The notes under the pieces: model-generated
What the model saw: only the letters and a program-made list of their open reading frames with translations
Told to the model about the DNA's origin: nothing
The model's database searches: none
Shown here: piece after piece, positions 41,839 through 54,065 of the stretch
How positions within the stretch are numbered: the first letter of the stretch is position 1
Layout of the letters: every line of letters begins with the position of its first letter
NCBI GenBank assembly: GCA_029204045.2
Contig: CM055062.1
Location: 8,675,705 to 8,739,704, forward strand
DNA from: Tillandsia leiboldiana
Lineage: Eukaryota; Streptophyta; Magnoliopsida; Poales; Bromeliaceae
Reading direction: 5' to 3'
DNA: 64,000 nt
Program-made: the position numbers and the translations under genes

Positions 41839-44800
41839 TGTCTGCCGCCACGAACGAACCGACTCGCGATAATGAGTGGTCATTCATGATGCAGATAGAG
41901 TTTGCTTAGGTTTTTTATTTGAAATCAAGTTTGTAGGTAGGCTTCCAGCAGACTCAAGAATCTGCTGTTAATTATCCCACACTTGCAGTGTTAAGGAACC
42001 CTCGATTAAGAGACCAAAATCAAAGCTGATGATGAAAGAGACCGTAATATAAAGACGAACTTTTATTAATATGACTTTCAAGTACATGGCTTAAGCAGGG
42101 GCATAGCCTACTGTATAGGAGTGAAATGCTCATTTTATAAACTCGGTGGCCCTTCAAAAGTGGGTGGCAGTCGAATGGGGCTGAGTTTGATATGATTTGG
42201 GTTGTTTGGGTTGTTTAGTTTAGTGACTTTTTCGGTCGTTTGAATTTGGTTGTTTGGATTTGGGTTTAGTTTAATGACTTTTCGGTCGTTTGGATTTGGT
42301 TGTTTGGATTTGGGTTTAGTTTAATGACTTTTCGGTCGTTTGAATTCTGGTTTAGTTTAATGACTTTTCGGTCGTTTGGGTTTGGTTGTTTGGATTTGGA
42401 TTTAGTTTAATGACTTTTCGGTCGTTTGAACTGGGATTTAGTTTAATGACTTTTCGGTCGTTTGGATTTGGGTTTAGTTTAATGACTTTTCGGTAGTTTG
42501 GATTTGGGTTTAGTTTAGTGACTTTTCGGTCGTTTGAATTTGGGTTTAGTTTAATGACTTTTCGGTCGTTTGAATTTGGGTTGAGTTTAATGACTTTTCG
42601 GTCGTTTGAATTTGGGTTGAGTTTAATGACTTTTCGGTCGTTTGGATTTGGGTTGAGTTAATGACTTTTCGGTCGTTTGAACTTGGGTTTAGTTTAATGA
42701 CTTTTCGGTCGTTTGAACTTGGGTTTAGTTTAATGACTTTCGGTCGTTTGACTTTGGGTTTAGTTTAATGACTTTTCGGTCGTTTGACTTTGGGTTGTGA
42801 ATCGACTAAGTTGACTCAGCAGATTCATTTGGAGTTAGCTCGGTTTGAACTCTTGATTTGTTTCAGTTCGGGTGGAGCTGGTTTGCTTGATTTGGATTAT
42901 CCCTGAAGTTCAGTTTGAACCTTTGTTCAGGTTGGGTTCAAATTGAATTGGTTTGAACCTTTTGTATTTAATTTGAGCTGAGCCAGTTTAGGCTTTCACT
43001 TGATTTGTCCCATTTGAATTTGATTTGGGTCGAACCGTTATACTTCGGTTCAGAACCCTTTGAGACATGGTTTTGGTCGAACCCTTATGATAGTTCGAGA
43101 CCCTTTGAATTTGATTTCGGTTGGGCCCTTATAATTCGGCTCAACTTAGACCCTTATGCAGTTAGGTTTGGTTCGGATCGTAACCTTATGGTTTGGTTCA
43201 AGATCTGTTTGAGTTTGATTCAGGTAGAACCACCTTGGGGTTCGGTTCAACTTAGAATCCCTTTGCATTTGGTTTGGATCAAACTCCTGTGATTTGGTTC
43301 GAAATCTGTTTGAGTTTCATTTGAATCGCCCTCTTTGCGGCTTGGTTTAGAACTCTTTGATTTCGATTTGGGGTCAAGTTGGTTCATGGTCCGGTTTAAG
43401 TTGCTGAACCGACATATAGTTCCGTCCATATTCGATTTAGGTTGAATTAGCTTATGGTTTGATCCGTCTTGGCTTGATCCTCCTGTGGTTCAGTTCGGGT
43501 TGAACCAGTTTGTAGTTCAAGTTGAATTCTTTATGGTTCGGTTTAAATCGAGCCAGCTTGTGGTTCAGTTCGAGTTGAACAGGCTTGCAATTTGGACCTC
43601 ACGTAGTCAGTTCGAGTCGAGTCAAACTGGTTTGTAGTTCAGTTCGGCGCAGCTTGGACCTTCTGTGGTTTTGTTTAGGTTGTACCAACTTCGGTTCAGG
43701 TGTAAATCCTTTGTGGTTCAGTTTAGGTCGAGCCAGCTTATGATTCGGTTCGACTTGGCTCAATCCTCCTGTGATTCCATTCATGTTGAACCGGCTTAGG
43801 TTCAATTTAAGTCAAACCGGTTTGTGGTTTAATTCGGTTCAGCTCGAACCTCATATGGTTCAATTTGAATTATATATCTCAATTGCACTTGTTTTAAATC
43901 ATATCCATATTGGGTTAAGTTGGCAATTCGATTTAAATCGAATTAAGTCGGGCCGTGCCTATCACGAAGATGGCGATTGGTTCGATCGGTGCCTATCACG
44001 AAGATGGCGGTTTGTTCGAGTCGAGCCGTGCCTATCACGAAGATGGCAATTGACTCAGTCGGTGCCTATCACGAAGATGGCGGTTTGATCAAGTCGAGCC
44101 GTGCCTATCACGAAGATGGCGATTTGATTGAGTCAAGTCGTGCCTATCACGAAGATGGCGATTTGATTGAGTCAAGCCGTGCCTATCACGAAGATGGCGG
44201 TTGGCTCGACCAGTGCCTACACGAAGATAGCGATTTACTTTTGTAAATTTTTTTATTTTTATTTTATTATTATTCCTTTTTTTTGGGTGGGTTTGATCGT
44301 GTCGGGCCTATCACGAAGATGGCCGCTCGATCGCGCCAAAGGAACGGTTTGGTTTAAATCGCCATGTTCCAACCGTGTCGAGCCTATCACGAAGATGGCC
44401 GCTCGGTAAAAAAAAAATCTAAAGTTAGGTTTGATCGTGTCGAGCCTATCGCGAAGATGGCCGCTCGATCGCACCAAAGGGACGGTTTGATTTGGAATAG
44501 GGTTTTGTGTGTCGAGCCTATCACGAAGATGGCCGCACATTCAAATCGGTTGGAGAATCGTCGTCATGTCGTTCGGCGCGCGTCTTGAGGAGACGGGTGT
44601 TTAGTGAATATGCACGCACGACATAGTAACGATCCAATGCCGGATTTGATCGGTCGAGCCTATCACGAAGATGGCCGCACAATCAAACCAACAAATAATC
44701 GCCACTATGTCGATTGTGCGCATACACCGACCCGCCCGCCGTCATCTTGGTGGTGGGATAGTCTTGTGGCCGCCAATCTCGCCACCGTCGAAGAAGGAAG

Positions 44801-45275
44801 AAGAGGCCATGAGACCTCCTCGCACATCGTCGTCGTCGTCGTCGTGCATCCACCTTTTTTTATTTTATTTCTTCTTCCCTTTTTTTTTTTTTTTAAACCT
44901 CTTCCTCTCTTTTCCTTTTTTTTTTTTTTTTTTTTAACCCTCTCCCTCCTTTTTTTTTTCTTTTTTTTTTTTTTCTAAAACCATCTCCCCTCCTTTCTTT
45001 TTTTTTCTTTTCAATTTATAGGAGTCCAAATAATTCAAAATCACATTTCATTTTATTTCCCTCTCTTTTTTTCTTTTATTCCTTTTGGAAATAAATTTTA
45101 AAAATAAAAACTCTTCCTTTTTTTTTTATTTCTTTCCCCCTCTGTTTTTGTTCCTTTCTTTTTTTTTTCTTTCCATCCTTTTTTTGGTTTCAAATTCGAG
45201 AGATTTTTTTTTCTTTCCTTTTTTTTCTTTCTTCTTTTTTCCTTTTTTATTTTTTATTTTTTTTTTATCCGAACA
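41839..45275 (+). repeat. 3' LTR of element I
   Basis: 3437 bp, same modules as the 5' LTR: ~35-bp array (42200-42790), CTATCACGAAGATGGC array (43955-44690), T-rich tail (44860-45275). Followed by the target duplication GGAAC. Confidence 0.88.
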
Positions 45276-45280
45276 GGAAC

Positions 45281-45308
45281 ATGTCAAACATTAGATAGAG
45301 TCCCACCA
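45281..45308 (-). pseudogene. Sliver of Copia G (protease region) between elements I and E
   Basis: Only 28 bp. Read on the minus strand and joined to 33291 it continues the Copia protease region (LSNV then HVPNLKKNLL). It fixes the order of events: I and E are separate insertions into G. Confidence 0.65.
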
Positions 45309-45588
45309 TTACATGTTCCTAGATTAGTATTTTTCCAAATGTGGAAAGATATATTATTGTTTTAAAATATTTCAGTTATTTCCAATAAAGTAGACTTAGG
45401 GTTAGAATATATAAATGTGTATCTTTTAGGGTTTGGCAAATAGTGAGAAATTAGTCAACTTGTTCTATCTTCACTCTCTGTTCGCTTCCTCTTTATGTCT
45501 CTATTTCTTAATTAATATCTCTCTCTAGGAGGTTCGATCCCCTCTCGAAGTGATCATTTATCCCTATCGATACTATAGAATCGTATCA
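45309..45588 (+). repeat. 5' LTR of element E (280 bp)
   Basis: Starts TTACATGTTCCTAG (the other LTR has TGATATGTTCCTAG) and ends CGTATCA. Confidence 0.85.
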
Positions 45589-45590
45589 TT

Positions 45591-45603
45591 TGGTATCGGA
45601 GCC
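45591..45603 (+). other. Primer-binding site of element E
   Basis: TGGTATCGGAGCC, two bases after the LTR end; complementary to plant initiator tRNA-Met with one change from TGGTATCAGAGC. Confidence 0.8.
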
Positions 45604-45655
45604 TTGTACGGTGTTTTGACTCGAGCACAAAAAGATTTCCTGAAGAAGACGAACG

Positions 45656-48600
45656 AGTTCTATAGTAATCGTGAATTTTGAATTTAAATATATTTTCTAG
45701 AATATTTGTGAGTCAAAAAGGGTAAATTTACACAGTTTTCGGGGAAACTGTCCCCCAACTTATAGATCCGGGCCCGAACTCGAAAAACTAAAATCGCCAG
45801 TAGATTCTTCTCGTCGAATTGATTAAAAATGGTGGAAACCGATTTTCGATCTGACGTACGGATCATCTCGAAAACAGTGAAAAATGAATTGGGCCCACAA
45901 CTTAAGTGTGAATAGTAACCCCTGACTTGAGTCCCCCTTCGGCCAACGTCGGTCAATCGACCGTCTGGAGTCCGAATCGGACAGTCTAGATACTCGATTT
46001 GAACAGTTCGGCCATTCTGAGATCAATGGCACAACTCGTTTTTATGTTTGACGAGCCTAGGGCATCGAAATGCGTGCCAATCTGTAAAATGCACAGTAAA
46101 AGATGGATCGAGAATTTATCAGGGCTTGAATTCAACAAACCAAATACGCTACCTGATAGGTTTCGACGAGCCGAACGTCGTGGCGAAGTCCGTTTTCCAT
46201 TTTGATGACCCTAGCACCTTGAAAAATGTGAAAAATAGTGAAAAAGAGGGGTGTTTCCCAAAGAACCCTAATATTTTATGTACCATTTCGATTTGGACTT
46301 CTTGGGGAGGGACATCTCTGCAAATGTGCGCTACAGATAGGAGCTCGGGGTCTAGAGAGCTTTGAGTAGGGACTAAAGTGAAAAAAAAAAAATGCAAAAA
46401 TCACCATTAATGGCCTTAGTGACCCTTGGGAGCTTGTGCAAGGAATTGAAGGCATGGCACAGAGTGGGATGCTTTCTCTTAACTCCCTGAGGTGTTACCC
46501 AAGCATCTCTACCACCTCCCGAGACCCCTGTAGCCGGAAAACCAAGCTCCAAGTATGAACTTAGGCTCGGGTGAGGAAGGAGAAGACATCACCAAACCTC
46601 ACTCTCTTCCTCTCTGAGCCTCTGGAGATCTTCTTCCACTTCCTGGAGTCGAGCCCGAGGAGTGTCGTGGCCGCGCGACACCGGAGAAGGCAACTCGGCT
46701 TCATCCTTTCTTCTCCAACTCCGGCAAAGGTGAGGGTCTCTCTCCTTCGATTTTCTTGCCCCGAGACCTTTGGAAGTGGCTTCCTCGTGACCAGAGGACT
46801 CTCCCTGCCCAGTCCCGCGGCCGGGAAAGCTCCGGTTCGCCGGCGATGGAGTTGCACCGCCAGAAACCCAACATAGCTCCACCTCGAGCTATCTTTGCTC
46901 CCGGCGACTTTGGCCGAGATTTAAAATGCCCAGCTTCTTCTGTTGGACCTCTTCTTCCTTCCCATGAAGTTTGGAAAGTAATGGTGTGGTGTGGAGGTTG
47001 TGAGGTGATGCCCTATTTTTGGGAAAAATGGTAGTTGGTCGAGCTTGTTGCCCCGGCGCCCCCGCAGCTACTCGACACTGGGGATGGCCGTGGTTGTCTT
47101 CCTGAGGGCGAGAGGGACCTTTAAGTGCCCTTGCATGCGACCCATGGAGGCCGGTTGAGAATCCGCCATGAATGGAGCCAATGTGGCCGCAACAATGGCG
47201 GCCGACCATCCGCCGCCCGCCGCCGGCGGCCACCCACCCAGACCTTCCCAAAATGATGTGAGGAAGCTTGTGGTGCTGTCCTTTGCACCCGAGAAACCCT
47301 GGTTAATAAGTTGCTATGGTTGCTACCCAAGGTGGTCGCATGGCCTAGCTCCGGCCACTGCGCGCCGGTAACTGACCCAGGATGGTGGTTGGAGATGCCC
47401 TCGAGCTACTGAGGCTAGTGCTTGCCTCTGTTGGCCACCAGAACAAGGTTCTATCAAGTTGGCCCTAGCCCGAGCTCTTGGAGCACTTGGCCATGGCCGA
47501 GCTTGCTCCGGCGGCCACTCCGGCCAGTCCGCAACCCTTGGGTGGTGAGCCCTCAACTTTCCTCAGTCCCAGGAGCTTGATGCTCATCTTTTTTTGAAAA
47601 ATGACTGAGTGGATTGGAGGTTATATCATGCTAAGCCCTGGTTAGTCTAGGTTGATCCTTAAAGTGATCCAGCAGCAAATTAACTTCGTGACAATGAGCC
47701 CTAGCCTCTACTCTATCCCCTGAGCTTGATGCTCACATCTGTCCAAAGAAGGACTGAAGGGATTGTGAGTTCTTGAGCGCCAAGCCCTAGAATGGCTATT
47801 GTTGGCCTTTAAGCTGTTCCAGCAGCTTCGCAGCTTCGTAGGGGTGAGCCTCTGAGTTTGTTGGACCTCCTGAGCATGATGCTCACTTTAAATTGGTTGT
47901 TGATCGAGTGGTTAGATATAAAATGCAAGTTTAACCTATTTGCCTAAGGAAAGGTTGGCCCGAAGTTGTCCTCGGGTCTCGTGCTGCTCCCAAATGGTGA
48001 GCACGGTGTTCAGAACATCGAGGCCCACCTACTGGTGGCCTCGGTTCAATTTAAAAGTATTCTAAAAATTTATACGAGCGAAAAAGACTCTAAAATGCAT
48101 GTAAAAGTGCAATTTTACGGAACCCTAGGGGTCTAGACGCAATTGTTACCTCACGTGCTGTCTTGGGCTGTGTGCCCATGATCTCTAAGCTTTTTGTTGG
48201 AGATCCGATGGCTTTCGTTGAGCGAGAATCCATTATCAGATCGTAAATCGGCAAAATCGTCGGTTTATCGGCAACCCGGCGTCAATCACGCAATTCGAGG
48301 AATTGCGGCGATTACGCCTTGCTGTCTGATGTTCCCAGCAGAGTTCTGGATGATCCAACAGCCGTGGGTTATTGCCAGCAACTCCCGAAAGCCCAAAAGG
48401 AGTTTTCCAGGGGTATTTTAGTAATTATGATCGATCTAGCTTAGTGATGCACCCAGCAGTATGTTATTGCCCGAACGTCTTCAGTGAAGCGTTCCGGGGT
48501 CGCACGTCAAGTTTCGTTGAATTCGGAAATCCGTAGGCACTGATCGAATGAAAGTTGGCCGATTGGCGAATTTCCGGTGGTTTACGAGAATCTGGAAAAG

Positions 48601-50156
48601 ATCCAGGTTTAAGCTTTCAGTGCGGAGTTAGCCTGTGTTTTGGGTATGTGTGAGTCCGTCCCTAATCTGTGTTTATGATTCAGGTCTCTGCTGATTGACT
48701 CCGGCCTGCGAGCCTTCCGGTGGAATCGTTGTTCCGCCTGCACTCAGGTGAGTTTTTTTCGGTCCGGGCTTTATCAACTCGGCCCTCTGGGGTACCTTAT
48801 TTGGTCGGACTCCTGTGCTTCATAATAACCCAGATTCTACCCTTGAGCCTTCGTCTTTGTTTGTGCATTATCAGTTATACTTACATAGTATCATGCTTTC
48901 AGTATATTCGCATATATCTGGATATTTACCATGCTTGATTGGTCATTAGCTAGATATCAGATTATACCTAGATATATATCATGCTACTTTTATTAGATCT
49001 GGATATATGCCATGTGTGATTGGTCATTTCGCTTATTCAGATAGTTAGTACTTATTGCTTTCAGTACTGCATGATATGGCACAAGTTTGAGATACTTGCA
49101 TCCCGGTTGGGATTTCCGGCTTAGCGTTGACTATTTCGGTCTATGGACCGTGAGCTTGGAGCATCAGCATCATCGTCGTCATACAACTACTGTTCTCTCG
49201 CGTACATCGATGGTTTGGCCACCATCATGGTGCTTTTTACCGGTAGAGGGTCCATGCGACCCGTGAGCACCCTTTTTGTAGTACCGTTGAGTACAAGGGG
49301 CCCTTTCTGTTGTACCGCTTGATACAGGGATACACCCACTTCGGTGGTGCTGTTGGGAAACCCTTGCTGTTGTATCTCTGGTACAGGGTTGCTGTCAGTT
49401 TCTGCCAGGGGTTTCTGTTATGATATTTCGCCTGAGGTCCAGCGACCAAAACGACAGCATGTGGTTGGTTCTGCTATGATATCTTCGCCTAAGGTCCAGC
49501 GACCAAAACGACAGCATCGGTTGGGTACATTGGCATATCATTATATATCTGTTCTGCATGCTTACATGCTTAGTATCATGATTAGATTTCTATTTCAGCA
49601 TGCTTAGCCCTGTATTATTGTACCTATATATCTGCTTAGCCTTGTTACAGTTATCTGATTGCTATACCTGCCTTACCTACTGATCTTTTACTATCCGCTA
49701 ATTATTGTATGCCAGTAGGTACAATTTACTATTTCTCGGCCCGTCGTACCCACTGGGATACACTTATATTGTATCTCACACCCCTGGGTGACCATTTTTC
49801 AGGTCGGTCAGGTGCTGGGATATCGGGACGTGTTGGTGAAGCTGTCGTGATAGCACTGACCCTTTTGTCATCCGTTTACTTTATCTTCTGCACATCATGT
49901 ATTTATGTAAATGTTAAATGTAATAATATTTTAAAAGGCTGTTCAACTGTTTAGTTGTATGCGTAGTTTTAAACTACTCTGATATTAGCTGTAAGTGCTT
50001 GCCGTGCATGTATAGGAAAGGCTCTGTCCAAGGGGACGAAATTTCCTATACATGTGGTAATCTGTTCATGCCCTGGTCTGCTTTTAAACTCTGATTTTAA
50101 AAAAAAAAAAAAAAAAAAAATTAGCGTGCTTTTCGAACTCGAGGCGTGACAAGTTC
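45656..50156 (+). mobile_element. Solo Tekay-type LTR D2 with 5-bp TSD
   Basis: AGTTC occurs at 45656-45660 and 50152-50156. The LTR between (45661-50151, 4491 bp) ends GAGGCGTGACA. Its first 18 bases align without gaps to the K LTR start, and every difference is a transition, as expected from decay of methylated cytosines. No internal domain is present, so it is a product of LTR-LTR recombination. It is colinear with D1. ORFs in it match no protein I recognise. Confidence 0.82.
50007..50054 (+). other. U5 stem-loop of D2
   Basis: CATGTATAGGAAA (50007-50019) pairs perfectly over 13 bp with TTTCCTATACATG (50042-50054). Homologous to the stem-loops in D1, F and K. Confidence 0.65.
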
Positions 50157-51172
50157 GTAAGAAAAGAGGAGAACACTCAATCTTCGGATGTCGACGCTCA
50201 AATCAACAAATTGGAGCCCGAAGTAAAACGCATTAGCGACTCTATTAACGATCTTAAAAATCTGATCATCGCTATGAGCACGAAGATGAATCTCCAACCA
50301 CATGCGCCATTTGAAGATACATCCGTCTCGAGTTCCGACAAAAATCATCCCTTACTCCCAACTCGTGTAAAAGAAGCGTTGGTTCTTTTATAGATAATCT
50401 TGTGATGGTGCGACCTCGTGTCGCACGCTTGGAATGCCCTCGATTCGATGGAGAGGATCCAACTGTATGGGTGTATCGGGCGGAGCAATTCTTTAAATTC
50501 AACCAAATATCAAACACACAAAAGATTCCGCTTACATCTTACCACATGGAGAAGGAAGCATTGCAATGGTTTCAATGGTTTGAGAAGAGCTGCGGAGTCA
50601 TAGCGTGGGCGAAGTTTGTAGAAGCCTTCTGCACTTGTTTTGGTCCAACCATGTATGAGGACTAAATGGGTAAGGTTCTCAAAATTACAACAAGAACCAA
50701 CTCAATGTTTGCAACAATCAGGCTCGATTTGAAAAGCTTGCAAATCACGACTACGCCTTTCGGCCTGATCTTAGGCCCTGACTCACTTCAGGATTGACTG
50801 AGGCATTTTTCATAAGCTGCTTCGTTAGCGGGCTGAGAGAGGACCTAAAGCATGATGTCCGAGCCTTCCCACCAACTTCTATGTCAACCGCCAGAGGTCT
50901 TGCTTGTCTACACAAGAAGTTGATAGCTCAACACCACATTATAAAGCCTTCCCTCTTGTCTGCTTCCACGACACCAACATCTAATGAGGCACTTCTACCC
51001 ATAAAACGCCTCAAACCGGCTGAAGCAAAAGCAAGTTGAGATCAGGGCCTTTGCTACAATTGTGATGAAAAATATAGTCCCGGACATCGATGCAAGCCAA
51101 AGCAACTATTTTTTATCGAGGGCAAATCTGATGAAAACAAAGAAAACGATCTAAAAGGAATAGACAAGGTTG
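50157..51172 (+). pseudogene. Ty3-type Gag of element E
   Basis: Retrotransposon gag domain: CPRFDGEDPTVWVYRAEQFF (50435-50494), KIPLTSYHMEKEALQWFQWF, then a stop at 50665 and further stops to about 50790. It resumes as EAFFISCFVSGLREDLKHDV (about 50800). The zinc knuckle CYNCDEKYSPGHRC lies near 51052-51093. It would coat the element RNA, but stops inactivate it. Protease, RT and integrase that should follow are missing. The N-terminus lies left of D2 (45604-45660). Confidence 0.82.
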
Positions 51173-51875
51173 TGGATTTTCAAGGCATCATGGACGCGGG
51201 TTTTTTTCCCGCGCGTCCGCATCGGACGTGCGTCCGATGCGGGCGTGGCATGGACGCGGGAGGGATGCGCGTCCATGCCGCGTCGGTAATTCTATGTATT
51301 AACATAGTAACAACCTATATATTATGGGAAGTTAATCAGTTATACAGAAAGTTAGGATTTTGAATTTGATAAAATATTAAAAATAGTAATTTAATTAGTT
51401 GATATGTAATTTGTTTATATATAGAAAGTTGGATTTGATAAAAATTCTAACTTAATTAGTTGGTTCATATCGTTGCACATAATATTATAATATAATTTAT
51501 TATATTGTAAAAATTTTAGCTTTTTTTTTTTTAATGGATGATCTAAATAAATTATGTTTGATAGAGAATATTTTTCTTAAAATATCATATTAATTTTCAT
51601 TCGTATAAGAAATATAGTATTTTTTGTAAATATTTTAGCTTTTATTTTATGATCTTAATAAATCATGTTTGGTAGATAATATTTGATGGTAAAAATATAG
51701 TATTTTTTTTATAAAATTAATATATTATATATAATGAATATATATTATTATACTAAAATATTATATTTTATCAGTCGTGTCATTGCCGTGTCCGTGTCCT
51801 TATTTTTTGAAATATGCCGAGTCGCCGTGTCCGAGTCGTGTCGTGTCGCGTGTCCGTGACACATAATGGATTTTC
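51173..51875. mobile_element. Mutator-like non-autonomous DNA element (candidate), 685 bp with 9-bp TSD
   Basis: TGGATTTTC is repeated exactly at 51173-51181 and 51867-51875. Removing the 685 bp between restores a continuous TGGATTTTCCACCTTGAGG tract of element E. A 9-bp duplication is typical of Mutator superfamily elements. The ends are GC-rich (GGACGCGGG inside the left end, GTGTCCGTGACAC near the right end) but terminal inverted repeats are weak. The interior is AT-rich with no ORF. Confidence 0.6.
51192..51279. repeat. Three consecutive GC-rich palindromes in the Mutator-like element
   Basis: A GGACGCGGG/CCCGCGCGTCC hairpin with a T7 loop and 2-nt bulge (51192-51218), a perfect 12-bp-arm palindrome CCGCATCGGACG/CGTCCGATGCGG (51217-51242), and a 12-bp-arm hairpin GGCATGGACGCG/CGCGTCCATGCC (51247-51279). 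Confidence 0.75.
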
Positions 51876-51912
51876 CACCTTGAGGACAAGCCGGCTTCCG
51901 AGGGCGGTGCAA

Positions 51913-52184
51913 TGATATGTTCCTAGATTAGTATTTATCTAATTATGGAAAGATATATTATTGTTTTAGAATATTTTAGTTATTTCCGATAAAGTATAAT
52001 TAGGATTAGAATATAGAAATGTGTATCTTTTAGGGTTTGGCAAATAATGAGAAATCAGTCTTGTTCTATCTTCCCTCTCGTTCTCTTCCTCCTTATCTCT
52101 CTCTATTTCTTCATCTCTCTCTCTAAGAGGTTTGAACCCCTCGAAGTGATCGTTTATCCCTATCAATACGATAGAACCATATCA
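51913..52184 (+). repeat. 3' LTR of element E (272 bp)
   Basis: TGATATGTTCC...CCATATCA, preceded by the CCACCTTGAGGACAAG tract (51875-51890) typical of Ty3 elements. Confidence 0.85.
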
Positions 52185-52233
52185 CACCATGTCGTCATGC
52201 ATCTTAATTCGCACTATTTATCCCAATAGTTTT
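52185..52233 (-). pseudogene. Sliver of Copia G (protease region) right of element E
   Basis: On the minus strand it reads SVRIKMHD-like sequence continuing into the 45281-45308 sliver, as expected in the Copia protease domain. It stops where element J begins (candidate TGTGGTGCC start at 52234). Confidence 0.55.
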
Positions 52234-54065
52234 TGTGGTGCCTAGGCTTTTGCTAAAATGGTAAAGTGCGGATAAGACACCCTAAACGTGTTTAAAAATA
52301 TGATTAAAAAGAGTTAGAGCAAGTTTGATTCGAAACAAAAGGCGTTCGGACTAAAAGTGAGTTGGAAACGGAATTTAAAATAAGATCTGAATTAAAAATC
52401 GACTTAAAAGAGACCCCGGTATAGTCAAAATGGTTGTAGATATGTTAGAAATGAATTTCGAGCATGTCGGAATGTTCCGTGGGGTTTAGGGCCTCGTAGT
52501 GTGAAAACACGTTTTTCGAGGCGATGAAAATGTGGGAATTTGGCCTTTGGGTTCCGAACCTTTTTGGAAAAGTCTGGACCTTTTTAAAAGGTCCCCACCG
52601 TGTGAAGAAAGGACCGGACTATCTTGGTGCACAAATAACCAACGTTCGGGGTCCGGACCTTTTCACAAAAAAAGTCCGAACCTTGTTCGTGCACAGTGTC
52701 TTGGACGTTCGGGGTCCGGACCTTTTCGGAGAAAAAGTTCAGAATTTTTCACGCCTGTAAGTGAGAGAGTGGCAAACTCTTGATTTCGAGGGGGGCCAAG
52801 GTATAAAGGCTGGGGGACTTCTCCCCCCACCCTCAGACCCTTCTCTTTCAATCTCTCTCTCTCTCTCCTCTCTCCTCTCTTTCTCTCTCTAGAAGGGAGG
52901 AAACCCTAGCTTCAAGGAAGAGGATTTTGGTGGGTTTGATCTTTTTCAAAGCCACAAATCGGAAGAGGATCGCAAAGGAAGACTCTAGGAGGAAGAAAAA
53001 CCTCCCAACCTCTCTTCAGCAAGAAATCAAGAGGTGAGTTTTTAAGGTTTTGGAAAATTTTGGGAGTTTTGAGTTTTTGGACACCAAAGAGGTTTCTAAT
53101 GATCTCTTTTGATTTCTGACCCATATTTTAGGGGTTTTTTCTAAAGATCAAGAGATCAAACTCCTCTCTTCGCAAGAATACACAAGAGGTGGGGGATTTC
53201 ACCGAAAATGGGTGATTTCATCTCTTTTTTCTTTGTTTTCTTTGATTTAGAAGCATGGTTGTAAGAGTAGTGGTGTAGATAACACAATAGCACTCTTGAG
53301 TAAATTAGGGTTTAGCCCTAAGTATGGTAAAAGAGATGATTACAAGGTTTAGCCTCACTCTAAGTGAGTATTAACCTAAGAGTATGTTTTTGAGCGTGAA
53401 TTTGACTTAGGAGAAAACCTAGGTCAAGTAAGGTGACATGTGTGGCATATAACCTAGAAAAATATCTAGGTTGATTGAGTGGCATCTAACTTAAGAAATA
53501 ACCTAAAGGATAAATGTAGAGTTAAACATAAAGTCAAGAACTCTTAAGGTTGGAGTGAAGAGTTGATATCCTAGGGACATTTGGCAACCCTAGAGTATGA
53601 ACTTAGGGTTTAATGTGTAATGTGAATAATAAGAAAATCTCTAATCTGAAAGTGGTGACTTATGGACACCTAAGCTATCCTAGAGTAAATAACCTAGGGT
53701 AAAAGAATAACAAGAAAATGGCACCTTCGGATTTGGGACTCGCACTTGGGAGTGTGAGAGCGATAGCCGTCTCCCCGGGGCAGAGGGCCCTTTCAAGCGA
53801 GGTACTTCCGAATGATATAAAGAGCAACTAAAGTGCAAGTAGCGCATTGGATTAAGACTCGTCATTTAGGAGTAGCGCGCATGCGGCTCCTAGGGTTGGA
53901 ACCCATGGGACGAGATACTTCCAAAGGCATAAAAGATAAAAGTGAACAAGTAAATGGCCAACAATGGCCAGGTTAGATGTAACCCCTGTTAGAGGCATAG
54001 TGGCCGAGTGTGAGTATGGCATAGTAGCTCTCATGGTACTAGTAGTGTAGTGATTATTATTATCA
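52234..54065 (+). repeat. LTR-like sequence J with promoter (host of element K)
   Basis: Begins TGTGGTGCCTAGG after Copia G. It has a CGTTCGG-GTCCGGACC phrase repeated at about 52643 and 52707, a TATA box TATAAAG (52802-52808) followed by a CT-rich leader (52840-52890), and GTGAG donor-like sites. No ORF resembles a protein. The layout resembles the 5' part of a long Ty3 LTR; its continuation would lie right of K, outside the window. Confidence 0.5.

Larger units (their letters stand above)
33292..45280 (+). mobile_element. LTR retrotransposon I carrying a plant-mobile-domain gene instead of gag-pol
   Basis: LTRs of 3464 bp (33297-36760) and 3437 bp (41839-45275), both TGTCTGCCGCC...GAACA, are flanked by GGAAC (33292-33296 and 45276-45280). 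The 5.1-kb interior has no gag, protease, RT or integrase. It holds one multi-exon gene (37082-40637) with a plant mobile domain and a coiled coil. It is a non-autonomous element with a captured or co-opted gene. The primer site is not recognisable; AAGTGCCCCCC follows the 5' LTR. Confidence 0.88.
45304..52189 (+). mobile_element. Ty3/gypsy-type element E, short LTRs, gag only
   Basis: LTRs 45309-45588 and 51913-52184; the second has matching ends TGATAT...ATATCA. CACCA flanks both (45304-45308 and 52185-52189). Primer site TGGTATCGGAGCC is at 45591-45603. The interior has a gag with one zinc knuckle and then, directly, the CCACCTTGAGGACAAG tract before the 3' LTR, so pol is deleted. Two later insertions lie inside: D2 (45661-50151) and a Mutator-like element (51182-51866). 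Confidence 0.87.
24881..52233 (-). mobile_element. Copia retrotransposon G (minus strand, host of the right-hand stack; 5' end outside window)
   Basis: Pieces of one Copia element survive between later insertions: 3' LTR 24881-25590, RNase H end 25648-25826, RNase H/RT/integrase/GAG-pre-integrase 31496-33291, and protease-region slivers 45281-45308 and 52185 to about 52233. Joining the flanks of H, I and E after removing one target duplication each gives continuous Copia sequence, which proves the nesting. G itself lies in the intron of the limit dextrinase gene. Confidence 0.85.
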
